Origin: Acidithiobacillus marinus
GTDB lineage: Bacteria > Pseudomonadota > Gammaproteobacteria > Acidithiobacillales > Acidithiobacillaceae
Assembly: GCF_002847505.1 (NCBI RefSeq)
Contig: NZ_MXAV01000053.1
Coordinates: 36,857-100,856 of the forward strand
Length of the DNA stretch: 64,000 nucleotides
Direction: 5' to 3'
Made by a program: the position numbers and the translations under genes. This document shows positions 16,250-23,256 of this stretch, piece after piece. Position 1 is the first letter of the stretch; every line of letters starts with the position of its first letter. A model generated the notes under the pieces. The model was given only the letters and a program-made list of their open reading frames with translations. It was not told the origin of the DNA and did no database searches.

Positions 16250-17635
16250 TTATGCTGCATAGTTATATCCATCCTGCCGATGAATCGGCTTGCAAAAACG
16301 ATAGTGAATCCCATCTACCTTACCGGACGGCGTGACCATCTTGAAACTGCCTGTCTTGCGACAAGCCACACGGCCCTGATGGACGCCTGTTCTTTTACCT
16401 TCGGTGACCACCGCCCGCACCATATCCCCGGTCTGAAAGCCGAAGTAAACCTTCTGACGCGATTTGGGCTTCCCTCTCCTGAAACCAAAACGATCCACAT
16501 TGCACATACGCCTGTTCCCATATCCTGTTGCCGTGATCTGCAGTGGGCGCAATGCGGAATCCAAACGGACTTTCCCGCCAGATGCCCCGACACAAGCAGC
16601 GTCTATCCAGTGGGCTTTCGGATAACCCTGTTGCACCCGGTTAAATTTGGTGCGCCCACCCGTTCCCGTTTCTACCGGCAATCCCAAGGCCTGCAGTCGC
16701 TCAAACAGGATATGGCGGGTGGTATTGACCGCTGCGGCATCATTGAGGGGTGTCTTGGCCTGCTCCCGCACCCGCTCCAGCCGGTTTTGCTCATGCCGTT
16801 CCCGCTCTGCGCGTTTTTTTGGATCGTTGCCCGCAACTTGAGCCGCTGCTATCTGCCGTCTTTTCATCCGGTCGTTGTCGGTCTGCAAAAAGACTGATAA
16901 CGGCGCATGACCCTTCGCTTGATTGCAGGCGTGACAGGCGATGGCCAAATTGCGCACGCGGTTACTACCACCCTTGCTTCTGGGTTGAATATGGTCCACT
17001 TCCAGGGGCGCATCCGCGGTGTCGCAATAAGCGCACTTCCTGCCCCATTTTTCGAGCAAATACGCCCGGACTTCATATCCGAACAAGGTGCCCTGCTGGT
17101 ATTCAATACCGGAAATCTCCGGATTTTCCAGAGCCTGCATGTCAAAGCGCACCCGCTCCATACTGACATCTGTGATCGGCACCCAGCGCAAGAGACGCTG
17201 AAACCAGGTGATTACTGTCCGGACACGGTGCGTGATGGAGGGTGCCAACCAGCCTTTTGCGCGTGTACGATGGTCGTAACGCGGGGCACGGTAACGTGTT
17301 TTGCGAGAGCGACGGCTATGCCGCAGTGTGCGGCGTTTTTCCAATGCCTGATGGATGACCTGACCGCGATGTGCCAGTTCCGCCGCCCAGATAACCGTAG
17401 GTCCACGGCGGGCAAACTCGGCAACGACAGCTATCCCCGTCGTTTTACTGCCAGGGTCCGTCTTGGTGGTGATGTGCTGTGTGGCACCGCCTTCCCGGTC
17501 TTTCAGGATAAGGGTGAAAGGAAAACGGCGAAACACCGCCGCTTTGCCTGCTTTCAGTAGCGCCCGTGCCCGTGCCGGATGGCAGGGCATGAGCGGCTGC
17601 TTGTTTTTGTCCAAAACTAAAACTCTGTTTTGCAT
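16250..17635 (-). CDS. iscB: IscB RNA-guided HNH/RuvC nuclease
   Basis: 461 residues from the ATG at 17635 (AAAGG upstream). The frame stays open for another 89 codons, but that stretch is the non-coding RNA and left end. Domains: N-terminal PLMP domain (NKQPLMPCHPARARALL, about 11-27), RuvC-I TDPGSKTTG (Asp60), arginine-rich bridge helix (RRTLRHSRRSRKTRYRAPRY, 101-120), RuvC-II VSMERVRFD (Glu160), HNH domain with CAYC (201-204), LEVDHIQPRSKGG (His215) and CHAC (234-237), then RuvC-III HWIDAACVGAS (Asp345). All nuclease residues look intact. IscB is the family ancestral to Cas9 and uses an omega RNA; here that RNA should come from 17636-17885. Confidence 0.93.
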   Translation of the reverse strand: MQNRVLVLDKNKQPLMPCHPARARALLKAGKAAVFRRFPFTLILKDREGGATQHITTKTDPGSKTTGIAVVAEFARRGPTVIWAAELAHRGQVIHQALEKRRTLRHSRRSRKTRYRAPRYDHRTRAKGWLAPSITHRVRTVITWFQRLLRWVPITDVSMERVRFDMQALENPEISGIEYQQGTLFGYEVRAYLLEKWGRKCAYCDTADAPLEVDHIQPRSKGGSNRVRNLAIACHACNQAKGHAPLSVFLQTDNDRMKRRQIAAAQVAGNDPKKRAERERHEQNRLERVREQAKTPLNDAAAVNTTRHILFERLQALGLPVETGTGGRTKFNRVQQGYPKAHWIDAACVGASGGKVRLDSALRPLQITATGYGNRRMCNVDRFGFRRGKPKSRQKVYFGFQTGDMVRAVVTEGKRTGVHQGRVACRKTGSFKMVTPSGKVDGIHYRFCKPIHRQDGYNYAA

Positions 17636-17885
17636 ATCGCTACCTTTTTCAGTCTTGGCCTTTTCAGGGGCCAGTAAAGTGTGCCTCGCCCATGTCCAGG
17701 GTGCTTGTTCTGTCGCCCGCCTTCGCCGCACCCCCAGGTACGACAGCATGACTGACAACGGCAGTGTCTCGGAACTGGCTCGCATTCCGGAGTGCCATGA
17801 CACCTTGAACGTAGCGGATTCGCACCGCTTGGGCTGGTCATGAATCGGGACTCCTACAAGCCCCCTGCCTTTAGGCATGGGGTTC
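17636..17885 (-). ncRNA. Candidate omega RNA of IscB
   Basis: In known IscB loci the omega RNA lies directly 5' of iscB, and its guide is copied from sequence just outside the left end. Here 250 nt separate the left-end hairpin from the iscB ATG. They are GC-rich, capable of several stems, and contain no plausible separate gene. The guide would be the bases just above 17885-17900, that is, the flank toward the 17918 gene. Boundaries are not determinable by eye. Confidence 0.7.
17862..17882 (-). repeat. Left-end hairpin of IscB element
   Basis: Stem-loop CCCCATGCCTAAAGGCAGGGG on the minus strand, almost identical to the right-end hairpin. It probably also forms the 5' part of the omega RNA scaffold, since the guide lies immediately upstream of it. 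Confidence 0.75.
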
Positions 17886-17917
17886 ATGACGATGTTATCC
17901 ACAGAAATTGTGCATAA

Positions 17918-18103
17918 TTAGTGGGCCTGTTCATAACCTGTACCGGTCTCGTTGTCCAGTGACTCCCCCAGCACCTGTTCCAATGTGTCCATAATGCCAT
18001 TCACCGAAACATGAGGCTGTAGTATAAGGCCAAAATCACGCAATTCACGTCTGTATTTGTCCGCGAAAAAGCCGTCTTCCACGCTGATATGTGTGTCAGG
18101 CAT
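17918..18103 (-). CDS. Small acidic protein, unknown
   Basis: 61 residues from the ATG at 18103 (MPDTHISVEDGFFADKYRREL), preceded by AAGGGA. A longer in-frame start at 18250 would overlap the whole TraR-like gene and is unlikely. The product is acidic, with an amphipathic helix ELRDFGLILQPHVSVNGIMD. It overlaps the end of the TraR/DksA-like gene by 8 nt. No family recognised. The IscB element lies just downstream. Confidence 0.6.
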   Translation of the reverse strand: MPDTHISVEDGFFADKYRRELRDFGLILQPHVSVNGIMDTLEQVLGESLDNETGTGYEQAH

Positions 18104-18383
18104 GGTGAATCCCTTGTCGCTTTTGAGCCATCCGTTCGGCTTCTTTGCGACTGGCGCAAGGCGTGCAGCGCACGGCTGTCGGAACCGCCTGGCGCCGGTC
18201 GGCCGAGATTTTATCGGCACAATCGAGGCAATATCGGTTGCCTTGTGCATCTTCGTCCGGATCTTCTTGCGATGCGTTCAGGGCCGTGTGACGCTGGAGC
18301 ATTTGCGCGCGACTGAGCATTTCGTTTCTGGCGGCGATGTCCGACGGGTCTGTGAGGTTTTCGCTGAGGTCCAGTTCTTCCAT
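18096..18383 (-). CDS. TraR/DksA-family C4 zinc-finger protein
   Basis: 95 residues from the ATG at 18383. An acidic N terminus and a helix (ARNEMLSRAQMLQR) lead to a four-cysteine zinc finger CLDCADKI-x-RRQAVPTAVRCTPCA, the signature of DksA/TraR proteins. TraR-type proteins bind the RNA polymerase secondary channel and mimic ppGpp/DksA, and are typical of conjugative plasmids and phages. Length fits TraR rather than the longer chromosomal DksA. The gene overlaps the small acidic protein gene downstream. Confidence 0.85.
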   Translation of the reverse strand: MEELDLSENLTDPSDIAARNEMLSRAQMLQRHTALNASQEDPDEDAQGNRYCLDCADKISADRRQAVPTAVRCTPCASRKEAERMAQKRQGIHHA

Positions 18384-18434
18384 GTTTTGCTCGCTATAAT
18401 AGTCAATAACCATGATAAATATAGTAGTCATCAT

Positions 18435-18522
18435 AGCACAAAAATCTCCAAAATCTTGTGCACATCATCCATTCCACTGGAAATTCTGACCTTCTTGCTG
18501 TGGTGATGCGCCGGGCATTGCG
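18435..18522. other. Upstream flank of leader promoter
   Basis: Non-coding gap upstream of the divergent TraR-like gene. I see no gene. It separates the minus-strand TraR operon from the plus-strand leader promoter at 18523. Confidence 0.4.
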
Positions 18523-18551
18523 TTGACGATTCTGGTTGGCGTCGTTAAGAT
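18523..18551 (+). promoter_or_regulatory. Sigma70-type promoter of shared leader, copy 1
   Basis: TTGACG (18523-18528), 17-bp spacer, TAAGAT (18546-18551). The second copy of the leader at 30394-30457 has an equally good promoter (TTGACA-17-TACGAT) at the same distance. This supports transcription starting at the left edge of the conserved block. Confidence 0.7.
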
Positions 18552-18613
18552 AAAAGCTCTTACCACCCATCATCTTTGATGAAAACTGCAGCCTGGGATT
18601 CTGCGACGTAATA
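18552..18613 (+). ncRNA. Conserved 5' leader RNA element, copy 1
   Basis: About 60 nt directly after the promoter that recur, with few changes, on the minus strand at 30394-30457. The shared core is GCTCTTACCACCCATCATCT, then GATGAAAAC-GCAGCC-GGGA-TCTGCGACG-AATA. Two small stems are conserved although loops differ: CATC/GATG and GCAG/CTGC. It heads a roughly 215-nt leader for the 63-aa protein. A common riboregulator or protein-binding leader is likely; no known riboswitch class recognised. Confidence 0.6.
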
Positions 18614-18768
18614 CCGCCGAAGTTTGGCGTTCTTCTAAGCCTTTTGGCTTTCCAAAGTTTAGGAACTTTTTGGTGTCCGGCTTTCGCCAGGTCATCCTTA
18701 TCTCATTTTGCCCATCGGGACCGTTCTATCCCGTTGGGTAGGCGTCCCTCAATTTTTGGAGGTGTGTC
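18614..18768 (+). promoter_or_regulatory. Rest of leader with attenuator-like hairpins
   Basis: Contains AGCCTTTTGGCT, then a stem CCAAAGTT-TAGG-AACTTTTTGG (about 18651-18672), and CGGGACCGTTCTATCCCG (about 18716-18733). The second resembles a weak attenuator. GGAGG at the end serves the next ATG. This part is not shared with the copy at 30.4 kb. Confidence 0.4.
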
Positions 18769-18960
18769 ATGGTTCTGTATGATATGAAAGCGTTCTACCG
18801 TTTCCTGGAGCAGGCCACGGTGGATGAACTGCAGAAAAAACAGGCATCACTCAACAAAGTGATTCCGGGATTTTCTGACGATGTGGCTGCTGAAGCGATG
18901 GTGTTGTTAAAAATGGTCGAGCGGGAAATCCTGGCGCGGTTATCGGTTGCCGACGACTGA
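18769..18960 (+). CDS. Small helical protein (63 aa)
   Basis: MVLYDMKAFYRFLEQATVDE start, GGAGG 6 nt upstream. Composition is a helical bundle (ELQKKQASLNKVI, AAEAMVLLKMVEREILARL). No family recognised. It is the first gene after the shared leader RNA and converges with the small minus-strand gene at 18940-19146. Confidence 0.7.
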   Translation: MVLYDMKAFYRFLEQATVDELQKKQASLNKVIPGFSDDVAAEAMVLLKMVEREILARLSVADD

Positions 18961-19146
18961 AAATTTCTCTCTTTTTTTCAGCTTGCTGTAGAGTGCGTCG
19001 GCTTCTTCGTCGCGGTCTTCGAGTATGGCCACCAGTATCTGCTTTTCCAGCGCCTCTCTGCTGTTCTTGCTCTTGCTGGTTTTGAGCCGTTGTGCGGCTG
19101 ACCAAAATTCATAAATCGGTTTTTCCTCTTTTTCATTCATTTTCAT
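18940..19146 (-). CDS. Small charged protein (68 aa)
   Basis: A Lys/Glu-rich helical product (MKMNEKEEKPIYEFWSAAQR, ALEKQILVAILEDRDEEADAL). The start is either 19146 or the second ATG at 19140; neither has a strong Shine-Dalgarno. It overlaps the tail of the plus-strand 63-aa gene. Possible antitoxin-like or DNA-associated protein, but nothing specific is recognisable. Confidence 0.5.
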   Translation of the reverse strand: MKMNEKEEKPIYEFWSAAQRLKTSKSKNSREALEKQILVAILEDRDEEADALYSKLKKREKFSVVGNR

Positions 19147-19278
19147 TCATCCGTGTCTCATTCTGAGGCACAGCATAGCACAAGGCTTGGGCGTGGGTTT
19201 GCCACCCCAGGGTAAATCGGGCGTTTTGTTTCGCCCTCTCTATGGACCTCTCTGGTCCTTTTTTGACAAGGAGTATGT

Positions 19279-19458
19279 ATGGAAGACGTAGTGGATGTTT
19301 CCGCTGTTGATGTTTCCGCTGACGCGGCTTTTCTGGAATCCCATGAAGACGGTTTTCACGAAAAACTGGCCATGTTCAAAGCCGGGCACATGCCGTTTGA
19401 CGGTGTGGAACTGGATCTGCGGCCCATGGCCATGATGATCAACGGCAATCTCGACTGA
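19279..19458 (+). CDS. Small acidic protein (59 aa)
   Basis: ATG at 19279 with AAGGAG 5 nt upstream, TGA at 19456-19458. The product begins MEDVVDVSAVDVSADAAF and ends LDLRPMAMMINGNLD; it is strongly acidic. No family recognised. The near-perfect ribosome site and its spacing 54 nt ahead of the next gene, which has an identical AAGGAG, argue it is real and co-transcribed. Confidence 0.65.
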   Translation: MEDVVDVSAVDVSADAAFLESHEDGFHEKLAMFKAGHMPFDGVELDLRPMAMMINGNLD

Positions 19459-19511
19459 CATTTACTAATGAATGGCGGCGCCCGATGGGGCGCTGCTTCA
19501 AGGAGAAAATC

Positions 19512-20426
19512 ATGGGTACGACGTTTACCTGCAAAAGAATCGCCAGCGCATTTGAAAATGACGCCGGTGAAGTGATTTATGTGTTAAATGAGGTGGCATA
19601 CGAAAGCAATGTACGCCCCCATCGCAAAAGTGTATCCACCGTCTATGTGGGCGATCTTCGGGGCGCCATGCGCTGCATATTCTATTGGGCATCTGCTACT
19701 GAGGGCGGCATTCTCAACAGCCCTGATCGTAAAATGACCCCGGAGCGATATATTAAATCCTGGTTGAATGCGCTTAAAAATCCGTTCGTGTACGACAAAA
19801 ATACGCCCATCAACATCGAATATGGTTACTCCTGGAATGAAGATGCCCGGGAAAAGCTGGTCAGGATTGTCGATGAGAAAGGATTGCCTGCGACGCTAGG
19901 GAATTATTATCGCGATGTTTCCCTTTTGGACGCCTATTTTGCGGTTAACCATCCATTTTCCCATGATGGCAAGCCATTGATTGAACTGGAGCAATCCCGG
20001 AAGCTGGGCTACCACCCATCGCTCGCTGATGATGAACCGAAGAGAGCCCTTGATCACACTGTCTTACGTTTCAATGGTTCTTGGGATGACAAGTATGTCC
20101 TGATGAATGATATTGGGCTGACCATGAATGCGGCGGCATCCATGTATGTGGTGGTGGAAACCTTTGTTTCCGAATTGTGGAGTGAAGAGCTGAAGCGTCC
20201 CGGTTGTTATCGGTATGAAATTCCGGCTTTTCGGACGCGATTGAAGCACGCAGAAGTCAACAATAATCTGCGTTGTCGCCTCAGAAGCATCGCGGGGCCT
20301 TGCCCCGAAGAAACGATTGAGGAGGTGAGGGCCAAGTACGGAAACGGCTTCAATCTGGGCGCCGTTGATCCTGGTGATCTGCATAAGGTGATTTCTGCCG
20401 TGGGTAACTACCAGCCAGCGGCGTAA
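19512..20426 (+). CDS. Hypothetical cytoplasmic protein (304 aa)
   Basis: I start at the ATG at 19512 (AAGGAG 6 nt upstream); an in-frame start nine codons earlier lacks a site. The product has mixed alpha/beta character with no signal peptide: MGTTFTCKRIASAFENDAG, YVGDLRGAMRCIFYWAS, GYHPSLADDEPKRALDHTV. No family recognised. A strong terminator follows. Probably the last gene of the operon led by the conserved leader RNA. Confidence 0.8.
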   Translation: MGTTFTCKRIASAFENDAGEVIYVLNEVAYESNVRPHRKSVSTVYVGDLRGAMRCIFYWASATEGGILNSPDRKMTPERYIKSWLNALKNPFVYDKNTPINIEYGYSWNEDAREKLVRIVDEKGLPATLGNYYRDVSLLDAYFAVNHPFSHDGKPLIELEQSRKLGYHPSLADDEPKRALDHTVLRFNGSWDDKYVLMNDIGLTMNAAASMYVVVETFVSELWSEELKRPGCYRYEIPAFRTRLKHAEVNNNLRCRLRSIAGPCPEETIEEVRAKYGNGFNLGAVDPGDLHKVISAVGNYQPAA

Positions 20427-20436
20427 TCTTTCGATG

Positions 20437-20469
20437 AACCCCGTGACCTTTTGGTTACGGGGTTTTTTT
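20437..20469. terminator. Bidirectional intrinsic terminator
   Basis: AACCCCGTGACC-TTTT-GGTTACGGGGTT followed by a run of T. It ends the plus-strand operon and lies at the 3' end of the converging HTH gene, which it could also serve. Confidence 0.85.
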
Positions 20470-20848
20470 ATGTTGTAGAACAGCTTTTTATCATGCTGTT
20501 GATCTCCGCGAGTACGCGTGGCAGATCTTCGGCCTGCACCCGTATGACGATCTGGAAATCTTCTGTGTTGCGCAGTTTACGCACATAAACTGCTGGCGTT
20601 TTTGGTGCGTTATCTTCTTGTGACAAAAAATACTGCTTGGCTTGCCCTCGGCCTGACGATCTGATATTGAGGCCATTTGCGTTTTTCCGATTGTTATAGA
20701 GGCTACGGCTGATTTCCATGTTCGTGAAATCGCTGTAAAGGCTGAGTTCTGAAATGGTGCATCGTCCATGTTTTTTCAATAAATCGACTATCTTCTCGAT
20801 TATTTGAGTTTTTTTCTCTATATTGCCGCGCTTTTTTTCGGGTGACAT
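20468..20848 (-). CDS. Winged-helix DNA-binding protein
   Basis: 126 residues. A basic N terminus and a helix-turn-helix-like segment (IVDLLKKHGRCTISELSLYS, then MEISRSLYNNRKNANGLNIR) look like a winged helix: helix, short turn, recognition helix, then the wing SSGRGQAKQYFL. The C-terminal part (TEDFQIVIRVQAEDLPRVLA) could mediate dimerisation. Probably a local regulator. It is downstream of the tyrosine recombinase gene on the same strand. Confidence 0.65.
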   Translation of the reverse strand: MSPEKKRGNIEKKTQIIEKIVDLLKKHGRCTISELSLYSDFTNMEISRSLYNNRKNANGLNIRSSGRGQAKQYFLSQEDNAPKTPAVYVRKLRNTEDFQIVIRVQAEDLPRVLAEINSMIKSCSTT

Positions 20849-20938
20849 GACAAAAATACCTCTGGTCTGACCTCATCATTGTCCTGTCACGCGCTGTTTT
20901 GTCAAATAAGGATTCTGATTTGCGATTTTCTTTTTCCC

Positions 20939-21901
20939 TTATGCGGGGGTGTGATGTTGTTCTCCCGTAGTCACGTGCTCGTAGGTTTTCAGCAGGGTGA
21001 TGGCGTCTCTATGCCCCATCCAGAGCTTGACCACCGCCGTTGGGATGCCTTTTTGGAGTTGCTTGGTGGCAAAGGTGTGGCGTAAAACGTGTGGGCCTGA
21101 CTGCCACTTTTCGATGCCAGCGCTGCGCAATGTGCGCTGCATGATGTAGTACACGGAAGACCCCTCATAGCCTTTTCCGCTTTTATCGCAAAAAAAGGGG
21201 AGTGATTTCTGGGTCTTATGATGCAAACCGCTATCCGAGAGCAGGGCTTTCCGCATAGCGGCAAAGGCGGCCAACTCTTCTCTCAAGGCAGGATTGATCG
21301 GCACCGTGCGCTCCTTATGGCCTTTGCCGCGAATGACGCGCACATAGGGCTTTTCTCCCTCCAGGTGGAGGTCCTGTTCCCGGACTTGTACGGCTTCCTC
21401 GCGACGGAGCCCCGTACCCAGGATGAACCGCATGATTTGCCCGGGTCGAATGCCGTTATACCCCTTGTGATCGAGCAGATGTGTGGTCGCCACAAATCGG
21501 GCTTCTTCCTCGGAATCCAGTGTGGACGGTAAACGCGTTTCCCCGTGCCCACGACTGCCAAACCGGCGGCGTTTTTGCGTATTTTGCTGGCTGGCCAGAT
21601 AGGCCGGATTTTCTTTGGCATTCCATGTGGCTGACATGACCTCGTAAAGTGCTTCCAGGGCGGCCATCGTGGTGGTTTTGGTCGATTTGCCCCAGTTTCG
21701 ATGCTCCAGGTAGTCCATGATCGTATCCGGCAAGACCTGGGCTGGATCGATTTTGTGGCCTCGACACCAGAGCAGGTATCCTTTGATGCGGCTGACATAG
21801 GTTTTGCTGGTGTTTGCCGTGCTGGCCGTCTGGATGCGGCGGGTAATCTCCGGGAAATCCTGGTGTATCTCGTTTTTTTCCGGCAAAGTAGGGCACCTCA
21901 T
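20939..21901 (-). CDS. XerC/D-type tyrosine recombinase 1
   Basis: 320 residues. N-terminal SAM-like core-binding domain (TSKTYVSRIKGYLLWCRGH) and C-terminal catalytic domain with GTGLRREEA (Arg), GKGHKERTVP (Lys), HVLRHTFATKQ (His-x-x-Arg), LWMGHRDAI (His) and KTYEHV (nucleophilic Tyr). All five catalytic residues are present. The enzyme joins or resolves short dyad sites. A dyad with a 5-bp centre sits directly upstream (21907-21929). Start assigned to the ATG at 21901, though ATG/TTG alternatives lie within 20 bp. Related in type to the second recombinase at 36956-37888. Confidence 0.9.
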   Translation of the reverse strand: MRCPTLPEKNEIHQDFPEITRRIQTASTANTSKTYVSRIKGYLLWCRGHKIDPAQVLPDTIMDYLEHRNWGKSTKTTTMAALEALYEVMSATWNAKENPAYLASQQNTQKRRRFGSRGHGETRLPSTLDSEEEARFVATTHLLDHKGYNGIRPGQIMRFILGTGLRREEAVQVREQDLHLEGEKPYVRVIRGKGHKERTVPINPALREELAAFAAMRKALLSDSGLHHKTQKSLPFFCDKSGKGYEGSSVYYIMQRTLRSAGIEKWQSGPHVLRHTFATKQLQKGIPTAVVKLWMGHRDAITLLKTYEHVTTGEQHHTPA

Positions 21902-21906
21902 TCATT

Positions 21907-21929
21907 CACGATAATAAACAATTATCATG
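21907..21929. promoter_or_regulatory. Dyad upstream of recombinase 1: candidate core site or operator
   Basis: CACGATAAT-AAACA-ATTATCATG: 9-bp arms with one mismatch around a 5-bp centre, immediately before the recombinase gene. The geometry is that of a tyrosine-recombinase crossover site, but a repressor operator is equally possible. The rest of 21930-22134 is AT-rich with no gene. Confidence 0.4.
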
Positions 21930-22134
21930 AACTTAATATTATGGCAAGCTTCATCTATTCATTGTTTTGTATAGACAGCGTGATGTATGCATTTTGATTC
22001 AGCTATTACCGTTCAATTTTGATCATGCTGGTGTTTTCGGCAGTACGGAATGCCTTTGGTGTTCAATTCACAAGTTTGTTGTGTTACATTCCGGATAACT
22101 ATCGCAATAAGTCGTAAACGAAAAGGATCTAGCC

Positions 22135-23172
22135 GTGCATATCAAATTTGCCGCCAAGTCTGCCGCTGTGTTTAGTTTGCTATTAGGAATTTCAACGTCT
22201 GCTGTGGCCTCTCATGTCTGGCCATTGAAAGATGGTTTTTTGGTTTCCAACAGTAACCATATATGGTTTGTTGGAAATAATGGTAGCGCGTCGCTTACAG
22301 ATCTTCAGCCTATATTAAACGCCGCATCATCAAAACGGATTTCCATTATCCGAAGTATGGAACCTTTAGGACAAATGTATAAATCATACAATGGTGTGAA
22401 CTGGTTCAAGGTGACCCCAGTGGTGACGCCATCTGGGAGGCATCTCCCCTATGAGCCGAGAGGATTTTATAATCTTGATGGGCGTTTTTATCTCCTAGGG
22501 TCAACGAACAGTAATGATTACTGCACGTCCAGCAATGGGATCTCTTGGTCATGTGCGCCCACGCAAAAGTTTGCGGAACCCTCTTTTGGACGTGGATCTT
22601 ATACAATAACTACTGGCAATGTAGCGGAAAGGGACGGCTACTTTATCAAGGTATACGAGGTTTCTGAACCAGCAATATCAGGGTCAAAGAATGTTTATGT
22701 GATGGCAAGGGGCTCTTCATTCCGTGATATAACCCAGGTCGTATCTTTGAATGGATACACAACTAAATCAAGCAACGCGCCGTTTCTCGTTGGTAATCAT
22801 CTGGTGTCATTCAAATACAGTTTTAATCAAAATACGGGTCAGCAACTGGATTCTATCGGAACGTTAAATGTTAAGACGTTAAAATTTACCAAAATAAATA
22901 CCAAGCCTCTTGGGATATATGGCTCGGTCATTTCTAACGTTAGTGGAGCCGGGAAGCACTTTGTGGTGAGTGGTTCGATCGATAATAAAAAAATGAATCC
23001 GGTAGATATTATTGTTGATAACGACAGGGCAAAGCTGGTAAAAGCAATTGTTCCCGGGGTAAGCATTTATTTTAATGGGAAGCTGTTTTTGTGTCGAGCT
23101 GGAAGTGAATTTTCTTCGAGCCATAAGCTATACATAAGCAATAACGGTATAACATGGCGATCTGTTAAATAG
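22135..23172 (+). CDS. Secreted beta-propeller-like protein
   Basis: 345 residues from a GTG at 22135 (AAAGGA upstream). Sec signal peptide (VFSLLLGISTSAVAS). The body has repeated S-x-NG-x-x-W motifs: SYNGVNWFKV, SSNGISWSCA and SNNGITWRSV, each at a blade-like spacing, which recalls BNR/sialidase-type or Kelch-like propellers. Enzymatic residues are not evident. The gene is clearly AT-richer than the minus-strand operons, suggesting separate acquisition. It is followed by another secreted protein gene. Confidence 0.75.
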   Translation: MHIKFAAKSAAVFSLLLGISTSAVASHVWPLKDGFLVSNSNHIWFVGNNGSASLTDLQPILNAASSKRISIIRSMEPLGQMYKSYNGVNWFKVTPVVTPSGRHLPYEPRGFYNLDGRFYLLGSTNSNDYCTSSNGISWSCAPTQKFAEPSFGRGSYTITTGNVAERDGYFIKVYEVSEPAISGSKNVYVMARGSSFRDITQVVSLNGYTTKSSNAPFLVGNHLVSFKYSFNQNTGQQLDSIGTLNVKTLKFTKINTKPLGIYGSVISNVSGAGKHFVVSGSIDNKKMNPVDIIVDNDRAKLVKAIVPGVSIYFNGKLFLCRAGSEFSSSHKLYISNNGITWRSVK

Positions 23173-23256
23173 ATATTTTAATTTGTGAATGCTGAATGAG
23201 TCGTTTTTTGAGTTGGTGCCGCAGTTTATAACCCGTCATTTACAGGTGAGCTAGAT

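Larger units (their letters stand above)
16180..17895 (-). mobile_element. IscB-only IS200/IS605-like element
   Basis: The element carries an iscB gene and two near-identical subterminal hairpins in the same orientation at either end: 16205-16225 (right) and 17862-17882 (left), both built on CATGCCTAAAGGCAGGGG as read on the minus strand. No Y1 transposase (tnpA) is present, so it would need one in trans. The exact ends are uncertain by some 20 bp because this family makes no target duplication. It sits between the envelope operon and the small TraR-linked genes. A relic right end of the same type is at 678-722. Confidence 0.75.

Noticed and set aside
17636..17902. 89-codon N-terminal extension of IscB (550-residue version)
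   Set aside because: It translates the left-end hairpin and the omega RNA region; the PLMP domain begins right after the ATG at 17635, which has its own ribosome site.
18552..18768. Known riboswitch class in the leader
   Set aside because: No match to the core motifs of common riboswitches; reported as an unclassified leader instead.
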